A DNA stretch of 64,000 nt, from NCBI GenBank assembly GCA_965247665.1, contig CBDFHH010000005.1:868001-932000 (forward strand), given 5' to 3'. Origin of the DNA: CAUZWH01 sp965247665 (GTDB taxonomy: Bacteria > Pseudomonadota > Alphaproteobacteria > SHVV01). Positions 26,409-34,838 of this stretch are shown here, piece by piece (position 1 is the first letter of the stretch; the number at the start of each line of letters is the position of its first letter). The position numbers and the translations under genes are program-made. Under the pieces are notes generated by a model. The model worked only from the letters and a program-made list of their open reading frames with translations. It ran no database searches and was not told the origin of the DNA.

Positions 26409-27373
26409 ACGCCGTCGAGCCCATATGCGGATGGGGACTTCACGTCGCGATGGAAGCGCAGGCGGTGCAGGTATTCCAGGGGGTCCTTGGGCCGGACGAA
26501 CGCGCCTTCGACGCGATTGAGGAGGTCGTAGAGCCGGGTCAGAAGAAAGCGCAGCGCTGCGCCTCTGGCCAGCACCGGCAGGGCGGCGAGTTCGCCTGGG
26601 TCGAGCGCGCGGACCTGGTTGTAACCCGAGAGCAGCAGTCGGGCTTTGGTTATGTTGAACGAGCCGTCGGGCTCGAAGCACCAGGCGTTGAGGCAGATCG
26701 CGATGTCGTAGGCAAAGAAATCGTTGCACGCAAAATAGAAGTCGATGAGACCGGACAACCGGTTGCTAAGGAAGAAGACGTTATCGGGGAACAGGTCGGC
26801 ATGAATCACCCCGGCGGGGAGGTCGTCGGGCCAAATTGCTTCGAGTTCGGCGAATTCATCCCCCAGTTCGCCGCGCAGGCCGTCGAGCACTTCGTCGGCA
26901 CGGGATGCCGTAGCTGCAGTCAGTTGCCGCCATCCGTCGATGGACAGGTCGTTGGCGCGAAACTGATCGTAATCCCGCCCCGCCTTGTGGAGCTTGGCCA
27001 TCGCGCGCCCGAGTTGCAGGCAGTTGTCCGGCGCGGGGCGTCGGACCCAAAGGCCGTCGAGAAAGCTGATGATCGCGGCCGGTCGGCCGGCGAGCTGCCG
27101 CAGGGTGCGGCCATCACGCCCATGTATCGGTGTCGGACAGTCGATTCCCTTGGCCGCGAGGTGGTTCATCAGGCCGAGGAAAAACGGCAGATCGTCTCGT
27201 GACACCCTCTTCTCATACAGGGTGAGAATGAAGGTTGTGGTCGTCGTTCGTAGCAGGTAGTTCGAATTCTCAACGCCCTCGGCGATGCCTTTACAGGACA
27301 CGACCTCACCGATGTCGTACTCGCCGACGAATGCCGCGAGTTCGACGTCACCCACCTCCGTATAGACCGCCAT
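26405..27373 (-). CDS. thrB: Homoserine kinase (ThrB2, aminoglycoside-phosphotransferase fold)
   Basis: Phosphorylates homoserine to O-phosphohomoserine, feeding thrC at 20413-21801. It has 322 residues and belongs to the APH/choline-kinase-like homoserine kinases found in alphaproteobacteria, not the GHMP type. The start MAVYTEVGDVELAAFV and the catalytic loops GVIHADLFPDNVFFL and SGLIDFYFACNDFFAYD are clear. It overlaps rnhA by four bases. Its natural upstream neighbour ispH is separated from it by an inserted IS481-type element whose left end is 17 bp from the thrB ATG, so its expression may now depend on read-through or on sequences in the element. Confidence 0.95.
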   Translation of the reverse strand: MAVYTEVGDVELAAFVGEYDIGEVVSCKGIAEGVENSNYLLRTTTTTFILTLYEKRVSRDDLPFFLGLMNHLAAKGIDCPTPIHGRDGRTLRQLAGRPAAIISFLDGLWVRRPAPDNCLQLGRAMAKLHKAGRDYDQFRANDLSIDGWRQLTAATASRADEVLDGLRGELGDEFAELEAIWPDDLPAGVIHADLFPDNVFFLSNRLSGLIDFYFACNDFFAYDIAICLNAWCFEPDGSFNITKARLLLSGYNQVRALDPGELAALPVLARGAALRFLLTRLYDLLNRVEGAFVRPKDPLEYLHRLRFHRDVKSPSAYGLDGV

Positions 27374-27389
27374 CCCCGGAATCCGTGGC

Positions 27390-27395
27390 GCTAGT
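27390..27395. repeat. Target-site duplication GCTAGT, thrB side of IS481-type element
   Basis: A six-base direct repeat, identical to 28278-28283, immediately flanks the insertion. It fits the NCTAGN target and 6-bp duplication known for IS481. The TAG within it, read on the minus strand, is also the stop codon of the decayed transposase. Confidence 0.9.
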
Positions 27396-28192
27396 TGTTG
27401 TTTCCAAGGAGGTTGTTCAACCGGTGGAGCGGTGTTGCGGCCATGATGCCTGCATGGGGCGGTGGTGGTCGTACCGGTGCAGCCATTCGGTCATGTCGTC
27501 TGTGCGTTGGCGGGAGCTGGGGTGGGCTTGGCATAGAGCCATTCTTGGAGCGCGGATTGGATGAAGCACGCGGCCTTGCCGTCGGTGTGCGAGCGATAGG
27601 GTTTGGCGGTGAGGTGTCGAGCGCCGACGGTTGCGAGGGCGTGCCTGAAGTCGCGGCTGTTGGCGTAGGCGAAGGCGTTGTCGGTCATGACGCGCTCGAT
27701 GGGTACGCCGAGTTCGGCGAGCCACTGTACGGTACGGTTGAGGAGGTCGGCGCAGGTTGGGCCGCGCTCATCGGGCAGGATCTCGGTGCATGCCAGGCGC
27801 GGTGCGTCGTCGACGGCGAGGTGCGGGAACTCCCGGCCGCCGCCGCGCTTTCGACCTCTGCGCCGACCAATGATGCGGTGGCCGATGCCGTCGATCCTGC
27901 CGCGTTTCTTAGCATCGATGTGGATCAGTTTGCCGGGCCGGGCGCGCTGGTAGCGGATGACCGGGACGGGGGGATCGAGCACCCCGCGGCGCCCAAGGCT
28001 GAGCCGGCGCAATGTCAAGCCGAAGGTCGAGATTGGCAGCTCGAAAGCACCAGCGATGCGTGGCCCCGTCCGGCGCATGCGCCTCAGGCGCGCGATCTCG
28101 CACATCAGCTCGGGCGCGGGACGACGAGGCGAGCGGTGCGGCATGGAGCTGCGATCATGGACGGTCATGCGCGCATTCTTGTCGACGTTCAT
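27391..28192 (-). pseudogene. Inactivated IS481-family transposase
   Basis: Starts at ATG 28192 with MNVDKNARMTVH, the family N-terminus, but jumps straight to DRSSMPHRSPRR. About 45 codons with the helix-turn-helix region usual between these blocks are missing. The DDE core follows: IHIDAKKRGRIDG, MTDNAFAY (normally TDNG), then GKAACFIQ where the family has GKAERFIQ, so the catalytic Glu is lost. The main frame stops at 27491. Homology continues in a second frame (TEWLHRYDHHRP) and then a third (HAGIMAATPLHRLNNLLGNN) to a TAG at 27391 in the target duplication. One deletion, two frameshifts and a lost catalytic residue show a long-dead copy. Confidence 0.92.
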
Positions 28193-28277
28193 CCGGGGCT
28201 CCTGGCAAAGCTGGCATGTGTCGAGACTCACAGCTTCAACCCCAAGCCTCGGATGAACAACCTCCATAGCAACGACG
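27396..28277 (-). mobile_element. Degenerate IS481-family insertion sequence between thrB and ispH
   Basis: An 882-bp element with terminal inverted repeats of about 27 bp. The left end reads TGTTGTTTCCAAGGAGGTTG... and the right end, read inward on the minus strand, CGTCGTTGCTATGGAGGTTG..., with 12 of the innermost bases (GGAGGTTGTTCA) identical. It is flanked by the perfect duplication GCTAGT (27390-27395 and 28278-28283). The single transposase gene points the same way as ispH and thrB and is inactivated. The target CTAG was the ispH stop codon. Without the element, ispH and thrB would lie about 18 bp apart. Confidence 0.9.
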
Positions 28278-28283
28278 GCTAGT
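28278..28283. repeat. Target-site duplication GCTAGT, ispH side of IS481-type element
   Basis: Second copy of the six-base duplication. Read on the minus strand, its TAG is the stop codon of ispH, so the insertion left the IspH protein unchanged. Confidence 0.9.
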
Positions 28284-29223
28284 GGTCGAGCGGATGCGGC
28301 AATCGAAAATGTACATCCTCTCGCACGCCAACGACCTCTTCGACATCGACATCGTATCTCGATCGCAACGCCTCCAACACTTCGTCGATCAAGATCTCGG
28401 GCGCCGACGCTCCTGCGGTGAGTCCGAGACGGCGAACCGTTTTCAGCTTGTGCCAGTCGATGTCGCGCGCTCGCTGCACGAGAATTGCGTCGGCAGATCC
28501 GTTGGCACGAGCGACTTCCACGAGGCGCAATGAGTTGGAAGAGTTCGGCGCGCCGATGATGAGCATGTGATCGCAGCTGGCGGCGATATCGCGCACCGCC
28601 CGCTGGCGATTGGTCGTCGCGTAGCAGATGTCGTCTTTTGGGGGTGCTTGGATATCGGGAAAGCGGTATCGCAAGATATCGCCGATCGCGGCGGCATCGT
28701 CGACGGAAAGCGTCGTCTGGGTAAGGTAGGCCAGACCTTCCGATTGGCACGCTTTAAATCGGGTTGCGTCCTCGACGGTTTCGATGAGCGTTATCGCGCC
28801 CTCCGGCAGCTGGCCCATGGTGCCAACCACCTCCGGATGCCCGGCGTAACCTATAAGCAGAATGTGCAGGCCCTGGCGATGATAGCGCTCGGCCTCGCGG
28901 TGAACCTTGCTGACCAGAGGGCAGGTCGCGTCGACATACATCAAACCACGATCTTTGGCCGCGGCGGGCACCGATTTGGGAACGCCGTGAGCTGAGAAGA
29001 TCAACGGCACATCGTCGGGCACTTCATCGACCTCGTCGACGAATACGGCGCCGATTTCCTCGAGGCTACTAACGACGTAGCGATTGTGGACGATCTCGTG
29101 CCGCACATAGACCGGGGCGCCGTATTTTTCGATGGTCCGCTCAACGGTCTGAACGGCGCGGGCCACGCCTGCGCAGAACCCTCGCGGTTTGGCTAACACT
29201 ACCGTAAGCTGCGGTTTCGACAT
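28279..29223 (-). CDS. ispH: 4-hydroxy-3-methylbut-2-enyl diphosphate reductase
   Basis: Last enzyme of the MEP isoprenoid pathway, a [4Fe-4S] protein producing IPP and DMAPP. It has 314 residues from ATG 29223 (MSKPQLTVVLAKPRGFCAGV). Upstream frame to 29301 is not family-like. The three cluster cysteines are in PRGFCAGVARAV, VDATCPLVSKVH and DDICYATTNRQRAV, with IIGAPNSSNSLRL and LTAGASAPEILIDEV also conserved. The stop codon coincides with the insertion site of the adjacent IS481-type element. ispE of the same pathway is at 57082-57966. Confidence 0.97.
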   Translation of the reverse strand: MSKPQLTVVLAKPRGFCAGVARAVQTVERTIEKYGAPVYVRHEIVHNRYVVSSLEEIGAVFVDEVDEVPDDVPLIFSAHGVPKSVPAAAKDRGLMYVDATCPLVSKVHREAERYHRQGLHILLIGYAGHPEVVGTMGQLPEGAITLIETVEDATRFKACQSEGLAYLTQTTLSVDDAAAIGDILRYRFPDIQAPPKDDICYATTNRQRAVRDIAASCDHMLIIGAPNSSNSLRLVEVARANGSADAILVQRARDIDWHKLKTVRRLGLTAGASAPEILIDEVLEALRSRYDVDVEEVVGVREDVHFRLPHPLDH

Positions 29224-29371
29224 CGGTTGCGGGCGCGGCAAGCGACGGTCCTCTTCTTGTTTGGCGTGTGCCCCTCCGCTACATTCGCCTCGTCTTTTCA
29301 AAGGCGATTCGCTGATGTTCCGCTTGCGCGGCGCGCGGGCGTCGGCAACGTGTTAAAGGAGGATAGGGGGA

Positions 29372-29611
29372 ATGGCAACGCCAAACATCGCTCAAAAAAC
29401 GCCTTTCGGTGTGGAGGTTGCCGAAGGCGAAAGCTATTGGTGGTGCGCTTGCGGTAAAAGCCAAACCCAGCCCTTTTGCGACGGTTCGCACAAGGACACC
29501 GAATTCACCCCGGTAGAATACCAAGCCGAATCGTCGACAACGGTCTACTTTTGCGGATGCAAGCATACCGCCGATCAACCGACCTGCGACGGTACACACA
29601 GCACTCTCTAG
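29372..29611 (+). CDS. CDGSH iron-sulfur domain protein (two CDGSH motifs)
   Basis: A 79-residue cytoplasmic protein with two mitoNEET-like iron-sulfur binding motifs. The first is CACGKSQTQPFCDGSHKDTE and the second CGCKHTADQPTCDGTH, each with the C-x-C...C...H pattern that binds a labile [2Fe-2S] cluster. The start ATG 29372 is preceded by AGGAGGATAGGGGG. It is a short stand-alone member of the family, probably involved in redox or iron-sulfur handling, but no specific role can be assigned. A lipoprotein gene follows within 8 bp. Confidence 0.92.
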   Translation: MATPNIAQKTPFGVEVAEGESYWWCACGKSQTQPFCDGSHKDTEFTPVEYQAESSTTVYFCGCKHTADQPTCDGTHSTL

Positions 29612-29619
29612 CGTCTCGG

Positions 29620-30150
29620 ATGCGGGTTTTGCGGTCCTGGTTGCCGCTGCCGCTACTGCTCCTTTTCCTGTCCGGCTGCACCGAGCTGTTCGACAGCGGC
29701 CCGAAGGAGCCCTGTCCGCGTGTCTCCATCCTGCGCGACGCGGCGCAGGTGACGCAATTCCGCGAGGGGCTTGGCCGAGATCTGCGCGACGTTCGTTATC
29801 AGGGTCGATTCGGCGAGATCACGAACAGCTGCGACATAGATGAAGGGCAAGTCGTTGCTCGAACTTCGATTGAGTTGGTTGCAACGCGCGGGCCCGCTGC
29901 TTTCGAGTCGACGGGGCGCTATGCGTTTTTCGTCGCCTTGCTCGATCCGGCCGAGCGTATTCTCGCCAAGGAGGTTTTCGACAGTCCATTCGAATTCGAC
30001 GCCAATCAACGACGTTTCGGCGTGGTCGAGCAGATCGAGCAGCGTTTCAACTTGCGGTCGGGTGAGCGCGCGGTGCAGTACGGCATCCTCATCGGTTTCC
30101 AATTGACCCCCGACCAACTCGACTACAACCGCAACAATCGCGGGCGCTAA
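29620..30150 (+). CDS. Putative lipoprotein
   Basis: A 176-residue exported protein starting ATG 29620, eight bases after the CDGSH gene. It has a hydrophobic leader with the lipobox LFLSGC (cysteine near residue 20), so it is probably lipid-anchored on the periplasmic side. The rest is a beta-rich soluble domain (TSIELVATRGP, YAFFVALLDPAERILAKEVF) that I do not recognise by name. A longer frame from 29476 overlaps the CDGSH gene and is shadow. Function unknown. Confidence 0.85.
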   Translation: MRVLRSWLPLPLLLLFLSGCTELFDSGPKEPCPRVSILRDAAQVTQFREGLGRDLRDVRYQGRFGEITNSCDIDEGQVVARTSIELVATRGPAAFESTGRYAFFVALLDPAERILAKEVFDSPFEFDANQRRFGVVEQIEQRFNLRSGERAVQYGILIGFQLTPDQLDYNRNNRGR

Positions 30151-30227
30151 CCATCCGTTTGCACGGCCGCGACGGGCTGCTATGGTCGTAGCGTGCCGCG
30201 CGTCGGCTGGCGGCGGCATTCAGAAGA

Positions 30228-30426
30228 ACCCTGCGGGAGAGTTCGGCTGGCTTGGCTGGTCGGCGCCGAAGGAGCAACCGCCCTCGGAAACTCTCAGGCA
30301 AGCGGACCGTAGGGGGATGAAACTCTGGAGAGTGGGTGAGCCGTGCTGGCGCACCCCACCGAAGGGGCAAGCCGGGCCACGCTGATGCGTTCCGGTCAAT
30401 CTTTCAGGTCAGACGACAGAGGGGGG
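30228..30426 (+). promoter_or_regulatory. Tandem glycine riboswitch upstream of gcvTHP
   Basis: Two adjacent glycine aptamers are recognisable in the gcvT leader. The first runs about 30228-30318 (CTGCGGGAGAG, GCCGAAGGAGCAA, CTCTCAGGCAA, GGACCG). The second runs about 30320-30426 (AACTCTGGAGAGTG, CACCGAAGGGGCAAG, CTTTCAGGTC, GACAGAGGGG). These are the conserved cores of the gcvT element, which binds glycine, usually turns on expression of the glycine cleavage system and often uses two aptamers. It sits between the lipoprotein stop and the gcvT ATG at 30481. No obvious intrinsic terminator lies in the last 50 bases, so control may act on translation initiation. Confidence 0.93.
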
Positions 30427-30480
30427 TAGCGGAGCTGGCCGTTTGGTGCTGCTCGCTACGACCTGGAGGAGGGCTGGTTG

Positions 30481-31587
30481 ATGGTCCAGGAAAGCAACAG
30501 ACGCACGCCCCTCTACGGGCTGCATCGGGATCTCGCCGCGAAAATGGTCGTTTTCGCGGGTTACGACATGCCGGTCCAGTATCCGACCGGCATTCTTAGC
30601 GAGCACGGACATACCCGCGACGCCGCCGGAATGTTCGACGTGTCGCATATGGGACAAGTGACCGTGCGGGGCGATGACCCGCTGGCAGCGCTCGAGGCGC
30701 TGATCCCGTCCGACCTACAATCGTTGCCCGTCGGCGGCATGCGTTACACGATGCTGACCAACGAGAATGGCGGGATCCTCGACGATCTCATCGTCACCAG
30801 GCTCGATGACGGTGCGGCAATCGTCGTCAATGCCGCCGGCAGGGAGGCCGACTTGGCCCACCTCAAGGCGGGGCTCGGATCCGCTTACGACATCGAGATG
30901 GATGACGATCACGCGCTGCTCGCCCTCCAAGGCCCCGCCGCGGCTGCTGTTTTGGAGGCGTTGGTGCCGGGCGTTGCCGCCCTATCGTTCATGTCTTCGG
31001 CCGTATTCTCGATCGACGGTGGCGAGGGACGGGTGAGCCGGTCCGGCTACACCGGGGAAGACGGTTTCGAGATCTCCTTGCCGGGTGAACGCGCGGAAGC
31101 GTTCGCGCGCCGGCTGCTTGCGCGACCCGAGGTCGCGCCGGTCGGCCTCGGAGCCCGCGATTCCCTGCGTCTCGAAGCCGGCCTTTGCCTCTACGGGCAT
31201 GATATCGACGAAACCACGTCGCCGATTGAAGCGGGCTTGCGCTGGACCATCGCCAAGCGTCGTTGCGAAGCGAGCGATTTTCCCGGCGCCGCGGTGATCC
31301 TGGACCAACTCGCCAAGGGACCCCCGCGGCGTCGCGTGGGCATCCGCCCGGACGGGCCGGCACCGGCGCGTGCAGGGACCGAGATCGAATCCGCAAGCGG
31401 TGCAAAGGTGGGGCAAGTCACAAGCGGCGGCTTTGGCCCGACCGTTGGGGGACCCGTCGCTATGGGCTACGTCGAGGGTGCCGCCGCCGCCGCCGAGGGC
31501 ACCGAGCTGGGCTTGGTCGTTCGTGGCAAAAGCCGACCGGCCCGGGTCGCCAAACTGCCGTTTGTTGAGCACAGATACGTCAGGTAG
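30481..31587 (+). CDS. gcvT: Glycine cleavage system T protein (aminomethyltransferase)
   Basis: Tetrahydrofolate-dependent subunit that releases ammonia and transfers the one-carbon unit from the lipoamide arm of H protein. It has 368 residues from ATG 30481, with GGAGGAGG ten bases upstream. A TTG directly before it is in frame but unneeded. Motifs: GMFDVSHMGQVTVRGDDPL, LALQGPAAAAVL, and SGYTGEDGFEISLPG. First gene of gcvT-gcvH-gcvPA-gcvPB, preceded by a tandem glycine riboswitch. Confidence 0.97.
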   Translation: MVQESNRRTPLYGLHRDLAAKMVVFAGYDMPVQYPTGILSEHGHTRDAAGMFDVSHMGQVTVRGDDPLAALEALIPSDLQSLPVGGMRYTMLTNENGGILDDLIVTRLDDGAAIVVNAAGREADLAHLKAGLGSAYDIEMDDDHALLALQGPAAAAVLEALVPGVAALSFMSSAVFSIDGGEGRVSRSGYTGEDGFEISLPGERAEAFARRLLARPEVAPVGLGARDSLRLEAGLCLYGHDIDETTSPIEAGLRWTIAKRRCEASDFPGAAVILDQLAKGPPRRRVGIRPDGPAPARAGTEIESASGAKVGQVTSGGFGPTVGGPVAMGYVEGAAAAAEGTELGLVVRGKSRPARVAKLPFVEHRYVR

Positions 31588-31598
31588 GGAGGGGGGAG

Positions 31599-31976
31599 AT
31601 GAGCGAGCTTAGGTTCACCGAAGAGCATGAGTGGATCACCGTCGACGGTGAGATCGGCACCGTCGGCATCTCGGACTACGCTCAAGAACAGCTGGGCGAT
31701 GTCGTCTATGTGGAACTCCCGGCCGTGGGAGCCGATTTCGCCAAAGGAGATGAGGCCGCCGTGGTCGAATCCGTTAAGGCCGCCAGCGAGGTGTATGCGC
31801 CGGTAAGCGGTTCGGTCGTGGAGACTAACCCAGCCTTGTCCGACAACCCGGCGCTGGTCAACGAAGCGGCTACGACCAACGGTTGGTTTTTCAAAATGCG
31901 TCTCACCGAGCCAGGCGAAATGGGGGACCTGATGGACACCACGGCCTATGCCGCATTCGTCGACGGGCTCGACTGA
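31599..31976 (+). CDS. gcvH: Glycine cleavage system H protein
   Basis: Lipoyl carrier protein of the glycine cleavage complex, shuttling the aminomethyl group between P, T and L proteins. It has 125 residues. The lipoylated Lys is in VVESVKAASEVYAPVSG (about residue 62). The start MSELRFTEEHEWITVDGE and QEQLGDVVYVELPAVG are typical. It lies 11 bp after gcvT and overlaps the gcvPA start by one base (TGATG). Confidence 0.98.
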   Translation: MSELRFTEEHEWITVDGEIGTVGISDYAQEQLGDVVYVELPAVGADFAKGDEAAVVESVKAASEVYAPVSGSVVETNPALSDNPALVNEAATTNGWFFKMRLTEPGEMGDLMDTTAYAAFVDGLD

Positions 31977-33322
31977 TGCGCTACCTGCCCCTTACCGACA
32001 GCGATCGCCAAGCCATGCTCGCGGCCATCGGCGCAAGCTCGATCGACGCTTTGTTCGACGACGTTCCCCGATCGGCGCGCCGCGACGGGTTGGTCGATCT
32101 GCCTCGACTTGCGGGTGAGATCGAGGTTGAGCGCGATCTCATGACGCTCGCCGGTCGCAATCTAGCATCCGGATCCGCTCCCAGTTTTCTCGGCGCGGGC
32201 GCTTACCGTCACCACGTTCCCGCCGTCGTCGACCACCTCATTCAGCGCAGCGAGTTCCTGACGTCATACACGCCATATCAACCTGAGGTCAGCCAAGGTA
32301 CGCTTCAGTATCTCTTCGAGTTTCAAACCCAGGTCGCGACGATCACCGGCATGGATGTCGCCAACGCATCCATGTATGACGGCGCCACTTCGTGTGCGGA
32401 AGCCGTTTTGATGGCAGCTCGGGTTACCAAACGAGCGGGTGCAATTCTCTCGGGCAGCCTTCATCCGCATTATATCGACGTCACACGGACGATGACGCAG
32501 TTCGGCGATTTCGAACTCACCGTACTACCGCCCGATATCGAAGGCGCGGAATCGCCGGAAGAGCTGGTATCCGAGTCGACCGCTTGCGTCGTGGTGCAGT
32601 ATCCGAGCTGCTTCGGCCACGTGCACGACCTCAAGCCGATCGCCGCAGCGTGTCACCGTGCCGGCGCCTTGCTCGTGGTCGTCGTCACCGAGATCGTCGC
32701 CCTTGGCGCGCTGACCGCGCCGGGCGATCTCGGCGCGGATATCGTCGTCGGCGAAGGGCAGTCGCTGGGCAACGCGCTCAGCTTCGGCGGCCCCTATCTC
32801 GGCTTGTTCGCGGCGCGTGAAGAACATGTTCGCCAAATGCCGGGGCGGTTGTGCGGCGCGGCAACGGACGCGGATGGCCGTCGCGGCTTTGTCTTGACCC
32901 TATCAACCAGGGAGCAACATATCCGGCGCGAGAAAGCGACCAGCAATATCTGTACCAACTCCGGCCTCTGCGCGCTCGCCTTCTGTATCCATCTGTCACT
33001 GCTCGGCGGCGAAGGGTTCACGAAACTGGCGGCGCTCAATCACGCAAATGCGGTAATGCTGGCCGATCGGCTCGACGCGCTTTGCGGCGTTGAAATCGTA
33101 AATGAGACATTCTTCAATGAGTTCACGGTGCGCCTACCGTGTAACGCAGCCAACCTTGTCGACCTCCTTGCGGAACGGTCGATTCTGGCCGGCGTACCGG
33201 CTTCGCGCCTGTTTGCCGACCGCTCGTCGTTTGACAATCTGCTCTTGGTCGCCGCGACCGAATGCACGGATAGGAATGCTGCCGATGCCCTGGTCGACGG
33301 CTTGCGGAGGGAACTGTCGTGA
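31976..33322 (+). CDS. gcvPA: Glycine dehydrogenase (decarboxylating) subunit 1
   Basis: Alpha subunit of the split P protein, which decarboxylates glycine with PLP. It has 448 residues from the ATG that overlaps the gcvH stop. Family blocks: FLGAGAYRHHVPAVVDHLI, SQGTLQYLFEFQTQ and MYDGATSCAEAVLMAAR. The true PLP lysine is in the partner subunit. Split gcvPA/gcvPB is an alternative to the single long gcvP of many proteobacteria. The stop overlaps the gcvPB GTG start by four bases. Confidence 0.97.
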   Translation: MRYLPLTDSDRQAMLAAIGASSIDALFDDVPRSARRDGLVDLPRLAGEIEVERDLMTLAGRNLASGSAPSFLGAGAYRHHVPAVVDHLIQRSEFLTSYTPYQPEVSQGTLQYLFEFQTQVATITGMDVANASMYDGATSCAEAVLMAARVTKRAGAILSGSLHPHYIDVTRTMTQFGDFELTVLPPDIEGAESPEELVSESTACVVVQYPSCFGHVHDLKPIAAACHRAGALLVVVVTEIVALGALTAPGDLGADIVVGEGQSLGNALSFGGPYLGLFAAREEHVRQMPGRLCGAATDADGRRGFVLTLSTREQHIRREKATSNICTNSGLCALAFCIHLSLLGGEGFTKLAALNHANAVMLADRLDALCGVEIVNETFFNEFTVRLPCNAANLVDLLAERSILAGVPASRLFADRSSFDNLLLVAATECTDRNAADALVDGLRRELS

Positions 33323-34824
33323 GCGCGCTCGAACAATCGCCGAGGGCTAACCGCGGTCTCGACTTGGCCGAGCCGCTCATCTTCGAGCAAGGCCAGCCCG
33401 GCAGGTGCGGCGTCGACCTTCCCGACCCGCCCGATGTGGTGGATCGCCTCGGCGTCAGCAAACGATCACGGCCGATCGATCTTCCCGGTTTGGCGGAGCC
33501 GCAGGTGATGCGTCACTTCGTGCGCATTAGCCGCAACAATTACTCGATCGATGCCAACATGTACCCGTTGGGGTCGTGCACAATGAAGCACAATCCTCGC
33601 CTCAACGAAAAGCTGGCACGGTTGCCGGGTTTTGCCGATATCCATCCGTTGCAGCCCTCCCGGACGGTTCAGGGCGCGCTCGAACTTATCGACACCCTGG
33701 CAGCGTGGATCAAGGAGCTAAGCGGGATGCCGGCGGTTGCCATGTCGCCCGGCGCAGGTGCCCATGGCGAACTGTGTGGGATGATGGCCGTCCGTACCGC
33801 CTTGGAGGATCGCGGCGATCCGCGCAAGCGGGTTCTGGTACCCGACTCGGCTCACGGCACCAATCCGGCAACCGCTGCGCTTTGCAGCTACGAGGTCGAC
33901 AGCATTCCCAGCGATGAGCGTGGCCGTGTCGATCTCGCGGCGTTCAAGGAGAAGCTCGATACCGATGTCGCAGCGATCATGATCACCAATCCCAACACCT
34001 GCGGTCTGTTCGAGACCGACATCCTCGAGATCGCGGATGCGGTTCATGCCGCAGGCGGGTACGTCTATTGCGACGGGGCCAATTTCAACGCTCTGGTGGG
34101 CCGCGTGAGGCCGGGTGATCTGGGCATCGACACCATGCACATCAACCTCCACAAAACCTTTTCGACTCCCCACGGGGGTGGCGGTCCGGGCGCGGGACCG
34201 GTGGTGTTTTCGGAGGCGCTAGCGCCTTACGCGCCGGTCCCCTGGGTGATTCGTGGCGCCGAGGGTTTCGATCTCGAGGAAGTAGGAGACGGCAAGGCGT
34301 TTGGTCGTATGAAGGCGTTCCACGGCCAGATGGGCATGTTCGTTAGGGCGATCGCCTACATGAAGAGTCACGGCGCGGATGGGCTGCGCCAGATTGCCGA
34401 AGACGCGGTGTTGTCGGCGAACTACGTCATGGCTCGGCTTGAGGACATTTTGCCGACACCCTACCCGGGACCCTGCATGCACGAGGTGCTGTTCGATGAT
34501 CGGGCGTTCAGGGATAGCGGCGTGACCACGCTCGATCTGGCCAAAGCCATGATCGACGAGGGCTATCACCCGATGACGATCTATTTCCCATTGATCGTTC
34601 ACGGCGCGATGCTTACCGAGCCCACAGAGACCGAAAGCAAAGCGACCCTCGACCACTTCGTCGAGACCATGCGTGCGCTCGTCGAGCGTGCCGTGCGGGG
34701 TGATGCGCAATCGTTCCACGATGCACCGCGGCATGCGCCGGCGCGACGGCTCGACGAAACCGACGCGGCGCGCCGCCCGGTGCTGCGCTGGTACCCGCCG
34801 GCACCGCGCGACGCCGCCGAATAG
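33319..34824 (+). CDS. gcvPB: Glycine dehydrogenase (decarboxylating) subunit 2
   Basis: PLP-bearing beta subunit of the glycine cleavage P protein, 501 residues from the GTG at 33319. The Schiff-base lysine is in HINLHKTFSTPHGGGGPGAG. Also present are NMYPLGSCTMKHNPRLNE and AHGTNPATAALCSYEV. It ends the operon and faces atpF, with only 14 bp between the two stop codons and no visible terminator. The L protein (dihydrolipoamide dehydrogenase) is not in the window. Confidence 0.97.
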   Translation: MSALEQSPRANRGLDLAEPLIFEQGQPGRCGVDLPDPPDVVDRLGVSKRSRPIDLPGLAEPQVMRHFVRISRNNYSIDANMYPLGSCTMKHNPRLNEKLARLPGFADIHPLQPSRTVQGALELIDTLAAWIKELSGMPAVAMSPGAGAHGELCGMMAVRTALEDRGDPRKRVLVPDSAHGTNPATAALCSYEVDSIPSDERGRVDLAAFKEKLDTDVAAIMITNPNTCGLFETDILEIADAVHAAGGYVYCDGANFNALVGRVRPGDLGIDTMHINLHKTFSTPHGGGGPGAGPVVFSEALAPYAPVPWVIRGAEGFDLEEVGDGKAFGRMKAFHGQMGMFVRAIAYMKSHGADGLRQIAEDAVLSANYVMARLEDILPTPYPGPCMHEVLFDDRAFRDSGVTTLDLAKAMIDEGYHPMTIYFPLIVHGAMLTEPTETESKATLDHFVETMRALVERAVRGDAQSFHDAPRHAPARRLDETDAARRPVLRWYPPAPRDAAE

Positions 34825-34838
34825 ACGTTCTCGGTCAG

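Noticed and set aside
26270..27202. 310-residue plus-strand open frame antisense to thrB
   Set aside because: thrB on the minus strand has all homoserine kinase motifs. The plus frame has none.
28193..28750. N-terminal extension of the 419-residue frame containing the IS481 transposase
   Set aside because: The part before MNVDKN lies outside the element's start codon, overlaps ispH in another frame and is not transposase-like.
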